Below, in pieces: positions 11,823 through 23,892 of a stretch of 64,000 bases of DNA (positions are counted from its first letter, which is position 1; each line of letters begins with the position of its first letter). The notes below the pieces were generated by a model. That model searched no databases. It was not told the origin of the DNA and worked only from the letters and a program-made list of their open reading frames with translations. The position numbers and the translations under genes were made by a program. Source of the DNA: Haliclystus octoradiatus (taxonomy: Eukaryota > Cnidaria > Staurozoa > Stauromedusae > Haliclystidae). The stretch covers positions 29,464,445 to 29,528,444 of the forward strand of contig OU744446.1 of the NCBI GenBank assembly GCA_916610825.1, given 5' to 3'.

Positions 11823-14016
11823 TTAAACTTTATTATTTGCCCTCCTTTTTTCTTCCTTTTTAGATTGTTGTTTGATCTTTTTGTTCAATTGCTTTAATAT
11901 CTTTTCTTTTTTCCTCTCTTGCTTAATTTTTTTCTTTGACGCTTTTTCTGCTCTTTTGGCTCTTGATTTGGCAGTCTTTTCATGTAGGTTTTCTTTCGTT
12001 TCCAACGGACGTTGCATTGAAGAATCCTCTATTTTAAAGAATAAAAATAAGTCCTCAAAACATAAAGATAGGGTTTTTTATATCATAAATACAATTGTTA
12101 TTCTTTAAACAAATTAATTATACGAACGCTACTTCAACAAAATTACAAATAACTAACTAATAACTACTAATAATGAGAAGAAAAAATGAAGAAAAAATCA
12201 GACATCCATATTTGCTCCTATATATAGGCAAATATGAATGTCTGATTTTTTCGTTTATATATTATCAAATATATGGCATCGAGCACTATTGAAACAGCAG
12301 AGACAACATAAGTACCTTGATATTACTAACTAATAACTATAATTAGCTATACCAATCAATAAAGGTTTTGTAAAATTTAAAGGTACCCATAATATTTAGA
12401 GCATTGCCCCTTTGAATTGCCATATCGATTTTGTGGAGCAGTTTGTTCAAAATATTTGGATCACCGCAATCCTTACTCAGAAAAGTACCCAACTCTCTAT
12501 AACATAGCTTTTCGCTTAATAACTAAAAGAACCACTTGTCTCCGTTCCTATTGATTGGAAATGGTATGTAACACGCAATTGATGAAATTTTTCTCGTTTT
12601 TTGAATTCCGTGTCACTGATGCGGCATCAGATGCTGCAGCAGATGCTTGGATTGTGATGACTTCGAAATAATTATTGAAATTAGAAACTTATAATTCTTA
12701 GTAGTTTTGGATTATCTACTTTCTGAATAATTTCTTCCAAAACGCTCGAATAAAAACGTTGGGAAATGACAATTCATCCGATTGCTTTTCGGCACTAAAT
12801 TTCTCGTTTTAATTGAGAAAAGGGATGCCCATCAATCGCTTCTCTATACTGTAAAATTCCTGCACAGTAATTATAAATGAAATAATGTTTGTAATATCAG
12901 ATGTGGATAACTGGTCGTCTTCAATAGGTAGTCATTTGATACAGATAGCAGACTAATCATATATTTTATCCCAAGAAATATACTATTTTAATTTATATAG
13001 ATATAACCTTTGGAGTTGGATGGTGAATCGCGTGTTGTATTCAATTTGGTGCCACTTTTACTCATTGTTGATAGTTTTTCACTTTGTTTTTGATCTTCAA
13101 ACAAATGAGTAAAAGATTGATTATGATGACCATGTCCAAGCTGCCAGTTAATTGATTTCAAAACAATCTCGACTTTGCTTAAAACTTCGACGCTTCTTTT
13201 ATCATGTTGACATCTTTGTTTATTCAAAGCAAAATTATTTTTCATCGTAAAAACACGTTTCTGATACTTGGCCCTCTCTCTATCACGCAAATATTGCCTG
13301 GCCTCCATGCTTAATATTTCGTACTCAAGGGGTTGCGGAAACACTTCTCTAACTCTTTCCTTTAATTTAGATTGATATTTGCTCTGCAGAGATTGTTCGT
13401 CAACTTTCACCCAGAACTTTTTCATTTCTTCGGATTCCTTTATGTGGTTCCTTTGTTTATATTCATTAATGTTTTTGATTGGATTACCAAAAACTGAATC
13501 TCCAAATATGTCCCTAATTTCAATGTTATAATTTAATTTTATCTTTTTTTGAGAAGTACCGATTTTGAATGCATCGAAGTATTTACTCTCAATATTATGA
13601 TTTTCTTCAAAATTATCATCATCTGATTCGTTTTCATTCAGCGTAGATTCGTTATCCTTAATGACGTAAGCATTCTTTGTTTTGTTCAATATATATCTCA
13701 AATGAGGTATTTTCTTAATTGTTGTTGCAACTGTTGTTATCTCCACTTCATCAGGAGCAGTTAACGTTTCATTATAATTTACACAAAAATTACCACAGAG
13801 GTTCTGTTTATTATCAAGTATAACTTCCACGTTTTCAACATCAGAACATTCATTGACGCATACAATATTATTTTGGTTCCGATCATTGTCACTACTTACG
13901 ATATTGCAGGGTACATTATTCTGTTGAGATTCTTTCTCATCGACAATTTCCATATCGTTTATGTCTGATACACATGAAAACGATAGCGGACAAATACATG
14001 CAAGTATATTAGCCAT
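11823..14016 (-). CDS. Gene M copy 1 (unrecognised two-exon gene)
   Basis: Exon 1 is 13008-14016 and exon 2 is 11823-12028. Exon 1 ends AAAG before GTTATA, and exon 2 follows an AG at 12029-12030. The join gives Lys-Glu-Asp-Ser-Ser-Met in frame and a 404-residue product. The ATG has a strong context (AAAATGG); the frame is open 28 codons further upstream but without an ATG. The N-terminal about 85 residues hold some nine cysteines. The middle is acidic and Asn-rich. Residues 198-275 are charged and helical (MKKFWVKVDEQ onward). A WQLGHGHH motif follows near 291, and the tail from about 341 is lysine-rich and NLS-like. I recognise no family. Copy-specific changes include KDNEST and a different residue pattern just before the junction. 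The 979-bp intron holds a Y repeat (about 12383-12550) and the hairpin. It is head-to-head with copy 2. Confidence 0.7.
12191..12252 (-). ncRNA. Intronic hairpin, gene M copy 1
   Basis: Long near-perfect hairpin (arm TCAGACATTCATATTTGC on the gene's strand with one G:U in RNA) and an AU-rich loop. It lies about 160 bases upstream of the splice acceptor. It could be a pre-miRNA-like structure or a tiny palindromic element. Confidence 0.45.
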
Positions 14017-14091
14017 TTTAGTAATAAAATCAGCTACTTCTAATTTAAACGAGAGACTCGCAATTAATAAATTGCAATTGAAGATCGATTG

Positions 14092-14099
14092 TGACGTCA
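14092..14099 (-). promoter_or_regulatory. TGACGTCA (CRE-type) site upstream of gene M copy 1
   Basis: Perfect CREB/ATF palindrome about 75 bases before the ATG, with CACGTG about 18 bases further upstream. Both are kept in all six copies. Binding is inferred. Confidence 0.4.
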
Positions 14100-14774
14100 C
14101 ATAACTTGATGAAGATCACGTGTAATTCCATCATCATCATCATCATGATTACGTGTTATTAAAAAATGGACTGTTTTCCGCCATAGTGTTAATCGTCATT
14201 AGACACCATTTCCCTCCATTTATTTCTATGTTGAGCTAGTTCGATAATATTTCGGAAATTATAATATCGGATGTTATATTCTGATGTTTAAATCCACTTT
14301 TTCTTTTACGAGGGCGAAGGGCTTCTGCAAAAGATGGTCTAGCTGGTGTATTTTCATGCAGTCGACAAATATGGCCTACATCTTTAGTCTTCGCATTCTG
14401 ATGATTGTTGACCATTTCGTTTACTTTGTTAATATATATAATTCATCGTTACAAATCTTTTTGGGCCAATAAAACGTAACGGAGTTGTCTTCTATGGAAA
14501 GAATCAATGTTTTTCTTTGAGGTAGGTGTTAATGTCCAAAGAGAGCAATTGTATAGGAATGTAGATGTTTGATAACAATCAAAGTGTCGAAGTTTTAGCT
14601 GCAATGATACTAATTTTGAATTGTAAATCTTTTTGCGGTTTTTCATGTTGTTTTCAAGTAAAAGCTTTCTCTTATCAATATCTTTGTCTTTATCTAGATA
14701 ACTTCCTAATACCATCTCTACAATTCATTAGCGGGACTTCAGGCGCGATGCCTGACGAGCTACGACATCAGAAA

Positions 14775-14819
14775 GGTCACTGATGAGTTCCTTGGCAGGA
14801 ACGAAACACGTGTCAGACC
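14775..14819 (+). ncRNA. Type I hammerhead ribozyme, first unit (weakened)
   Basis: The core is CUGAUGA, stem II GUUCC/GGAAC with a 6-nt loop, GAAA, then a minimal stem III ACAC/GUGU without a loop and cleavage after C. Stem I is GGUC/GACC, but the innermost pair is A opposite A (the other copies have U-A), which should reduce activity. A short stem III suggests cleavage as a dimer. Confidence 0.85.
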
Positions 14820-14957
14820 AGCCTCATCAATTGATTATTCAATCACGTTGTTATTCAACCGGGACTGCGCATGCGATATGCACAGAGGTTGTCACCATCT
14901 CTACAATTCGTTAGCGGGACTTCAGGCGCGATGCCTGACGAGCTACGACATCAGGAA

Positions 14958-15002
14958 GGTCTCTGATGAGTTCCTTGGCAGGAACGAAACACGTGTCAGA
15001 CC
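14958..15002 (+). ncRNA. Type I hammerhead ribozyme, second unit
   Basis: All conserved core bases are present: CUGAUGA, GAAA and the GUC cleavage triplet. Stem I GGUCU/AGACC is complete. Stem III is only about four pairs with no loop. Predicted cleavage is between C14997 and A14998. Confidence 0.9.
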
Positions 15003-15073
15003 AGCCTCATCAACTTCCTAATACTTTGCATTTTTCCGATCATTGATTGTTGGGTTTATCGAATAGTCATGTT

Positions 15074-15278
15074 AATAATAATAATAATAATAAATTTTTA
15101 TAGCGCCTATATCATTTGCTCTAAGCGCTTTACAATATCTAAGTGTAAAAAAAATAAATAAAAATTTACAATTAACATCATATTAGTTTCGAACTTTAGT
15201 AAAATTAAAAAGTAAAAGTAAACGCTAATGATTAATACACATAATAAATATATGTTCTAATAAACATAATTAATATGT
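15074..15278. mobile_element. 205-bp non-autonomous insertion with (AAT)n end
   Basis: Absent at the matching place in the other spacer (43.50 kb), which gives the empty site directly. It starts with AAT repeats followed by a TATAGCGCCTATATC and AAGCGCTTTACA block, a motif type common in short repeats of marine invertebrates. ATGTT is duplicated at both ends (15069-15073 and 15275-15279). Confidence 0.7.
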
Positions 15279-15740
15279 TCTAATAAGGTATTGCATGGTT
15301 CTTTACAGGGTATAGAATATGTTCCTGTTTTCGAATTATTGGTAGTTAATTTGTATTTTGATAGAACTGGTTGTATAGTTTTTTCAAGTTCATTTATAAT
15401 ATTTTTGTCTGTTGATAGTCATGTTGTGTCATCTGCATACTTGGGTAAAATTGATAATCTGTTGTTTGTAATGTATTTCCAGTTTGTTTGGGCATGATTT
15501 ACTAATATAAATCCGTTTCTAGTTATTAGTGCGGTGATCTTGCCAGGTATCACAAATAAATTCGTGTCTTTCAATAGATTTAATAAACGATATATTTCAC
15601 TGCCATTACAATATCTAATGAATCGCATTTTTTTGCTTATTTGTCGAACATCTTACGGACAGCATATCCAATTTGTGCATAGGCAGTGTTAAATAAAAAA
15701 CTTTCTGATGGAACATCTTAGGCTTGTTTCCATGCCATTT

Positions 15741-16223
15741 CATGTATTCAAGATTTGTGTGGCCATGAATAAATGTTCCGGAATTAAAAGAACTCTCCCT
15801 TAGAAAGCGAACATCACAGTATTCCTTTTGCCGTTTCTTCTCTTTTGTTGACTGGAGACACTTCAAAGAAGATTTGCCAACTGACCAAATCATCAGGGGC
15901 TGTCACGCCAGCATATACCCCCTATATTAGGAACAGCCCTGATGGTTATAGTCTCTGAGCCCCGGTAGTTGACTTGATTGATTTACCTATGTGCTATACT
16001 GGCCTATACAGCACTTGCATTCTTAGAAAACATGTCGATTAATTAAATAAGATTCTTTAATTTAGAATCTTAGCAAACTGCTGCATGTTTTCTGAAGCTT
16101 CAAAGAGAGATTCAGAAAATGATTCATCTATATAAATCACATAAACCGCTGTTAAATATCAAAATGGCATCCCCCTCACGTGGCCAAAATGAGTACAGAA
16201 TGTATATTACGTCTCTTCCATTA
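15741..16223. other. 5' region of gene M copy 2
   Basis: This stretch is also found upstream of copies 3, 5 and 6. It contains an AGGGGCTGTCACGC block and an AGGAACAGCCCTGA block and no supported ORF. It is a shared upstream region that may include promoter or UTR. Confidence 0.5.
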
Positions 16224-16254
16224 CACGTGATCTTCATCAAGTTATGTGACGTCA
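16224..16254 (+). promoter_or_regulatory. CACGTG and TGACGTCA boxes upstream of gene M copy 2
   Basis: CACGTG at 16224-16229 and TGACGTCA at 16247-16254, about 75 bases before the ATG at 16330. The order and spacing are the same in the other copies. Function is inferred from sequence only. Confidence 0.4.
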
Positions 16255-16329
16255 CAATCGATCTTCAATTGCAATTTATTAATTGCGAGTCTCTCGTTTA
16301 AATTAGAAGTAGCTGATTTTATTACTAAA

Positions 16330-18342
16330 ATGGCTAATATACTTGCATGTATTTGTCCGCTATCGTTTTCATGTGTATCAGACATAAACGATATGGAAAT
16401 TGTCAATGAGAAAGAATCTCAACAGAATAATGTACCCTGCGATATCGTAAGTAGTGGCAATGATCGGGACCAAAATAATATTGTATGCGTCAATGAATGT
16501 TCTGGTGTTGAAAACGTGGAAGTTATACTTGATAATAAACAGAACCTTTGTGGTAATTTATGTGTAAATTATAATGAAACGTTAACTGCTCCTGATGAAG
16601 TGCAGATAACAACAGTTGCAACAACAATTAAGAAAATACCTCATTTGAGATATATATTGAACAAAACAAAGAATGCTTACGTCATTAAGGATAACGTATC
16701 TACGCTGAATAAAAACGAATCAGATGATGATAATTTTGAAGAAAATCATAATATTGAGAGTAAATACTTCGATGCATTCAAAATTAGTACTTCTCAAAAA
16801 AAGATAAAATTCAATTATAACATTGAAATTAGGGACATATTTGGAGATTCAGTTTTTGGTAATCCAATCAAAAACATTAATGAATATAAACAAAGGAACC
16901 ACATAAAGGAATCCGAAGAAATGAAAAAGTTCTGGGTGAAAGTTGACGAACAATCTCTGCAGAGCAAATATCAATCTGAATTAAAGGAAAGAGTTAGAGA
17001 AGTGTTTCCGCAACCCCTTGAGTACGAAATATTAAGCATGGAGGCCAGGCAATATTTGCGTGATAGAGAGAGGGCCAAGTATCAGAAACGTGTTTCTACG
17101 ATGAAAAATAATTTTGCTTTGAATAAACAAAGATGTCAACATGATGTAAGAAGCGTTGAAGTTTTAAGCAAAGTCGAGACTGTTTTGAAATCAATTAACT
17201 GGCAGCTTGGACATGGTCATCATAATCAATCTTTTACTCATTTGTTTGGAGATCAAAAACAAAGTGAAAAACTATCAACAATGAGTAAAAGTGGCACAAT
17301 ATTGAATAAAACACGCGATGCATCATCAAACTCCAAAGGTTAGCTATCTATATATATTAAAATAGTATATTTCTAAGGATAAAATATATGATTAGTCTGC
17401 TATCTGTATCAAATGACTACCTATTGAAGACGACCAGTTATCCACATCTGATATTACAAACATAATTTCATTTAAAATTACCGTGCACACATTTTACAGT
17501 ATAGAGAAGCGATGGACGGTCATAATTTTTTCTCAATTAATACAAGAAATTAGTGCAGAAAAACAAAAAACGATAAAAGTTTCATCAATTGCGTGTTACA
17601 TACTATTTCCAATCAATAGGAACAGAGACAAGTGGTTATTTTAGCTATTAAGCGAAAAGCTATGTTATAGAGAGTCGGGTACTCTTCTGAGTAAGGATTG
17701 CGGTGATCCAAATATTTTGAACAAACTGCTCCAAAAAATCAATATGGCAGTTCAAAGGGGTAATGCTCTAAATATTATGGGTACCTTTAAATTTTAGAAA
17801 ACCTTCTATTGATTGGTATAGCTATATAGTTATTAGTTAGTAATATCAAGGTACTTATGTTGTCTTTGCTGTTTCAATAGTGCTCGATGCCATAAATGCA
17901 GAGCTGTTTAATAATAAATAAACGAAAAAATCAGACATTCATATTTGCCTATATATAGGAGCAAATATGGATGTCTGATTTTTTTTTTTCATTATTAGTA
18001 GTTATTAGTTAGTTATTTGTAATTTTGTTGAAGTAGCGTTCGTATAATTAATTTGTTTGAAGAATAACAATTGTATTTATGATATAAAATACCCTATCTT
18101 TATGTTATGAGGACTTATTTTTATTCTTTAAAATAGAGGATTCTTCAATGCAACGTCCGTTGGAAACGAAAGAAAACCTACATGAAAAGACTGCCAAATC
18201 AAGAGCCAAAAGAACAGAAAAAGCGTCAAAGAAAAAAATTAAGCAAGAGAGGAAAAAAGAAAAGATATTAAAGCAATTGAACAAAAAGATCAAACAACAA
18301 TCTAAAAAGGAAGAAAAAGGGAGGGCAAATAATAAAGTTTAA
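16330..18342 (+). CDS. Gene M copy 2 (unrecognised two-exon gene)
   Basis: Exon 1 is 16330-17338, exon 2 is 18137-18342 and the intron is 798 bp. The donor is AAAG before GTTAGC; the acceptor TTTAAAATAG precedes AGGATTC. Exon 1 ends in codon phase 1 and exon 2 supplies two bases, so the reading frame continues into the lysine-rich tail (404 residues). Its intron is about 175 bp shorter than in the other copies, yet both exons are intact. It shares with copy 6 the variants SEL, RVST and DVRS. Exon 2 ends KGRANNKV where copies 1 and 3-5 have KRRANNKV. AATAAA at 18428-18433 fits a poly(A) signal, just before the (AAT)n tract. A Y repeat lies at about 17619-17786 in the intron. Function unknown; a basic nuclear or RNA-binding role is only a guess from composition. 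Confidence 0.72.
17924..17990 (+). ncRNA. Intronic hairpin, gene M copy 2
   Basis: Arms from GAAAAAATCAGACATTC to the complementary GGATGTCTGATTTTTT with one wobble pair. The CCTATATATAGG loop is itself palindromic. It lies 147 bases before the acceptor. Confidence 0.45.
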
Positions 18343-18427
18343 TAATTTAATAATGGGCATGGCTGCAAGCAATTGGTTTTATATAATTTTTGAAAGTCCT
18401 TAATTGTGAACTTTTCTATCAGATAAC

Positions 18428-18433
18428 AATAAA
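18428..18433 (+). promoter_or_regulatory. AATAAA signal of gene M copy 2
   Basis: AATAAA 86 bases after the stop codon; the same signal is conserved in the other copies. Confidence 0.5.
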
Positions 18434-18451
18434 GATGTAATGTAACGTATA

Positions 18452-19590
<1,139 letters not shown>

Positions 19591-19689
19591 ATCCACTCCC
19601 TTCCAATGAGAAAATACTCACAATCTTTGACAGCACAAATATAATAGCTCTATTTAATCCAATAAAGTAATCTACAATTTATAGCAAAT

Positions 19690-22600
19690 ATCTTCTGCCT
19701 CAGCCTTGGCACCATCTACTTCATCGCAAACAATCTCTGGTGCTGTTGCCAGGAGACACAGGTTTGCAATCGGCCTGTCGTAAGTATTGGTCTTGGTGGG
19801 GATGCTTAACTTTCTTGCCATCTCTACCAGGGTAAACTTCCTTGACCAAAACAGTTCTCCAAACTACTCGTGGGGCGTCCCCAGATGGATTGGTTTCTTT
19901 TTCAAGTACTAAATCTCAAACTTGCAGATTTGGATGAGATTTGTACCATTTGTTTCTTACAGCTAGAATGGATGGCATATGCTGGTACCAGTACTTCCAG
20001 AAGCACTTCACACGCTTTTGAATCATATCATATCTTGGATGTGCTATGTCACCAGAAATATTTGTTGAATCAGATATTGGTTGAGGCACAACAAGGTTAT
20101 GACCAAATAGTAAACTGTTTGCTGTGATTAAAATGGCAGTGTCTAATGGGTTAGATCCTCTAATTGGCCAAAGAGGTCGAGAGTTTACGAGGTATGTTGC
20201 TTCAGCAAGCATTGTTATCCAATCATGTGGGTACAATGAGACGTTGTACATGTCAACTATGGAATAAAGTGCTTTTCTTACAATCTTAACCATGCTTTCC
20301 ACAACACCATTCTGATGCGAAGCTGTTGGGGTGTTCCAGTTCTATCTAAACTCACTCTCTTGTTTTTTCTGACCATCATTTCTTGGTTCCAATCAGTAAT
20401 AAGGTTTTCAATGATCTCTTGACTGCCGATGAAGTTTGTGCCTTGATCGCTGTACATTTTGCTAGGGAATAGTCCTCTTATTGTTGCAAAACGTCGAATA
20501 GCTTGTAGAAACTCCTCAGCGCTTAAGCCTTTTCCGCCTTCCTGGTCATAACATAGTTTTAGATGAAGGGCACGAGTGGTTGCACAGACAAATAGTTCCA
20601 CATTTCCTTTCATGACAACACGTCTTCGAAGACGTACCTTAACAGGCCCAAAGAAATCAACTGCTGTACACAAAACACCGGCTTCTCTGCTTCCAATCGA
20701 AAGTTAGGTATCTGACCTGATTGTTGTTGCAATAATGCTCTGTTTCTCTTCTGCAAAACAGGCAGCTGTTTTTCAATTTCTTTGCAATTGTGCACTTACA
20801 ACTCATAGTCCGCTTTGATGAAGATGAGATTAAATACGTTCTCCTCCACCGTGAGCACAAGCATCATGTGCTTCCTTCACAATTTTCTCAACCAGCTTGT
20901 TGGCTGCTGTATCTTTGATGTTAGAGTTTGTCATGGCCAATATCAATGGTGCTGAAAAATTTGAATCTCGAAGTCTTCAGTATGTTGGATGCGACTGCCT
21001 AGTCTGAATAATTTTGATTCAGCGTCGACGAATGGATACAACTTCTTGAACCTTTCACTGGAAAAGTCCAACTCTTTCTGTATAGATCTGTAAACCAAGT
21101 TGAGGGCACTGTGTGTATCTACTGCAAGTCCGATCTCAATCATCTGTTTGAAAAGGTCTTTTAGAGTCTTTGGAGATTCTGAAATGGTTAATATCTCATC
21201 TGAACTGCTATATCATCTAGTAAAGAAGGTTCTCCAGCAACAAAATATGTAAGCGCTTTCTCACCGGGACGTTTAGGTTTCCTTTTATTTATCCGTTGCT
21301 TTTGAATCTCGCTTGGGTCCTGATCTTGTGCAATGGCAGTTTTGATTCTGTCTATCTGTTGGATCTAAGTTGGATATCTCTTGTTCCCTTAGAAAGGTTG
21401 GCCCAGCATACCAATCGTCTAAATTTGAGCTTTTTTCTTTTGTAAGTACGTCTGCAGCACTCAGGTCTGATGGTACGTAATGGAAACAGTTGATATCTTC
21501 CTGCTCACGGATTTCCGCTATACGCGTCTCAACAAATGGTTTCATTGCTTGTTTACTTGATATGATCCAATGGGGTGCTACCGTTGAATCAAGCCAAACA
21601 TATTTCTTTGACGGCTTCGTTATCAGAGCTTCAACTACTGATGTAACTAGACGTGTCATGATTAATGCCCTAACTAGTTCTGTTCTGGGGATTGTCCATC
21701 CAGTAATGGGCGTGACTTAAGCTTTTGAGGCTACTAATTTAACACTTTTCTCGCCATTGTCAAGAGTCCATCGTAGATAAACGCAAGCACCATATCCTTT
21801 ACGACCTCCGTCTCCAAAGGCGTCCAGTTTTGGACTGTATACAGCGCTGTAAATGGGCGCAGTTTCGTTCAATGGTTACAGATAAGTATGTATTTACAAC
21901 TTCAAATCTCTCTGACCATTCTTCGACCGCTTCTGAATCCAATTGTTGATCCCATTCCAAAGGTAGACGCCACAGATCTTGGAATGGTATTCTTAAATTT
22001 ACCATAATTGGGGCAAGTAAGCCCATAGGGTCCCAGACGCTTGAAATTAATTGCAGCATACTCCGCTTCGTGAACTGTTTTATTTCTGAGAGGAATTGTC
22101 TTTTCAAAGTTATAAGATCCGATTCTGTGTTCCATAGATGACCTAACACGTGAGTGTTTGCCTTGGTTGCTCCTGATCCAGCACTCTTTGAATTGTTTTC
22201 ATTGGCAGTATACTCAATCTCTTTATCATTTGCATGCCAATGTTTAATAGAAAAGCTCCATTTCTCAAGAATCTTTGTTGTTTGATCAATAAAATTTTGG
22301 TGATGTTGCTGTCTGCCTCTGATCCAATAATGTCGTCCATGTAGCATTGCGATTTCAACATCGCTGCATCTTCTGGATATTGACACTTGTATCGTTATGC
22401 AAGGAATATAAGTGCTTCTTGGGATAAAACGGGGCTTGGTGGATCACCGGAAATAAGATTATCATGTCCCCATTGATAAACTTAAAATTATCATCTTCTG
22501 GTGTAACCCAAATAAAGCGATGAAATGCTCTGTCGTCATTATCCATTGCAATAATGTCGAACATTTTTCTTATGTCTCCTGCAAAAGCAACATGTTCTTC

Positions 22601-23620
22601 TCGGAATCTAATGAGAATTTTGAACAATGAGTTCAACCTATCCGGTACTTTTTCTAACGAGTCTCCGAACAATATTCCATCGTATGTTTTTGCAGCATTG
22701 CAGACAATTCTGTGTTTGGTTGATTCATTATCTTCCTTTGTGACCATGTGATGCTACAGGTAAATGATTTTTCATATGAAGTTGGTAGCATTTCTCTAAC
22801 AAAGTCGGAATTAATCACCTCTTGCATCGTTGAGTTGTACATTTCGTATCTACCATTATTCTTAAGTCTTGAAACTTTGCCAATGACTGCTTTCTTCATA
22901 TCTCCAATGTTGTTCGGAAGATTATCGGGAAAGCCAGCCTTCCAGGGCATCTTTACTTCCATCCTGCCTTCCTCGTTGAGCTTGGTATGTTCTTTTGCGC
23001 TTTTCGCAAAGCCGGTTTCTGCAATTTCAGCATCTGAACAGACATATCTTTTAGTGGGGTAAACACCGGCTTGATCAGAAACAAACAATTTTTTTAATTT
23101 CTACAGGATCTGCTAAGTTCATCACCTTTACATTATTGATTCTTACAAGGTGAATGTTTGATAGTTGATTGTTCTGGTGATGTCTTCCGCCAACAACTGT
23201 CCATCCAAGTGGATAGCGGACTCCACTTGCTGCTTCTTTGTCATGTCTGTTTGTAGGCGAGATTCTCTTCAACTCTTGCATGCACTCTTGATAATCTTGT
23301 CCAATTAGAATATCAATAGGTCCACATTTACTATCAAGGCTGCCACCCTTAAGATGAGGATTCCTTGCAAAGAAATCACCAGCGATTTCACGAGTGGACC
23401 CACAAGGTTTATTCACTGCAAATGCTGTTAAACTGCATTGAAATGGTCCATTTCTTTCGTTGACAGAATATGTATAAGAATTAGTCTTCTTGTGATGCGT
23501 TTTTCCTCCTACTACTTGATAGGCTAAAGTTGTAGGGCTCCCTTTTATGCCCAAGTTTTCAACAAATTCAGTTCTGATTAACGATGTGTCTGCTCCACTA
23601 TCAATTAGGCAAACCATCAG
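19690..23620 (-). mobile_element. BEL/Pao LTR retrotransposon pol, degenerate, 5'-truncated
   Basis: Minus-strand order: aspartic protease with DSGADTSLI (23075-23617); reverse transcriptase with FAGDIRKMF and YMDD (about 22143-23088); the BEL-type connector WDPMGLLAP (21799-22386); an RNase H-like region (21285-21900); integrase core with TAVDFFGP and SDQGTNF (20278-20673) and a downstream Glu in GVVESMVKIV; and a C-terminal domain with FWKYWYQHMP (19916-20302). Frames change several times and stops interrupt them, so it is dead. Gag and the 5' LTR are missing; the protease end abuts an X repeat near 23630. The other array units lack this element, so it arrived in this unit alone. Confidence 0.88.
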
Positions 23621-23639
23621 GATTTTTATAACCTGTTTT

Positions 23640-23890
23640 GATATCAGCTTCGACTATCGGAATTTTGCTGTGAAATCCCTGGTTTCCAGCTGTGAAACCG
23701 GAAATTATCCCCCTGGAAGTTTCCACGACCCTGCTGTGAGGCGTCAACATGGCATTTTCATGCAAATTGCCAGGAAATTTAGCATTTTTGCAATTTTGGA
23801 GTATGATTTCCGGCGAAACCTGCCATTTTGGTGTGCTAGCGGAATTTTGAAATCGCACGCCCCCGCTCAAAAGTATCGAAGTTTCCGCCC
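23640..23890 (-). repeat. X repeat, copy 2
   Basis: Reverse-complement X, truncated at its inner end by the BEL/Pao element. It mirrors X copy 1 at 11131 and so closes the palindromic cassette of gene M copies 1 and 2. Confidence 0.75.
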
Positions 23891-23892
23891 CC

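Larger units (their letters stand above)
14713..15011 (+). mobile_element. Retrozyme-like non-autonomous retroelement, dimer with two hammerhead ribozymes
   Basis: The insert is flanked by 13-bp direct repeats AACTTCCTAATAC at 14700-14712 and 15012-15024. It holds one full 183-bp unit and a 116-bp partial unit, each with a hammerhead motif. The target is the C-terminal coding region of LINE-D. Tandem units of this size with type I hammerheads and long target duplications match described animal retrozymes, which are transcribed to small circular RNAs and mobilised in trans. Circularisation here is inference. Confidence 0.8.
14430..15740 (-). mobile_element. LINE fragment (LINE-D), RT palm to C terminus, with insertions
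   Basis: The minus strand encodes a decayed reverse transcriptase: YADD with TT following at 15419-15628, then a C-terminal stretch FLYNCSLWTLTP and FHRRQLRYVL at 14449-14715. The fingers and endonuclease are absent. A 206-bp element (15074-15278) and the retrozyme dimer (14713-15011) interrupt it. The same fragment without the 206-bp element lies at 43.03-43.95 kb. A piece of the same spacer (15.50-15.74) recurs at 24.95-25.20. The clade is not clear to me. Confidence 0.65.

Noticed and set aside
16246-16329. 28-codon upstream extension of gene M exon 1
   Set aside because: It begins with GTG inside the TGACGTCA box and has no ATG; the ATG at 16330 has a strong start context.
18105-18293. 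62-codon frame opposite gene M exon 2 (present in all copies)
   Set aside because: It is the antisense shadow of the lysine-rich exon (Phe/Leu-rich because of AAA codons).
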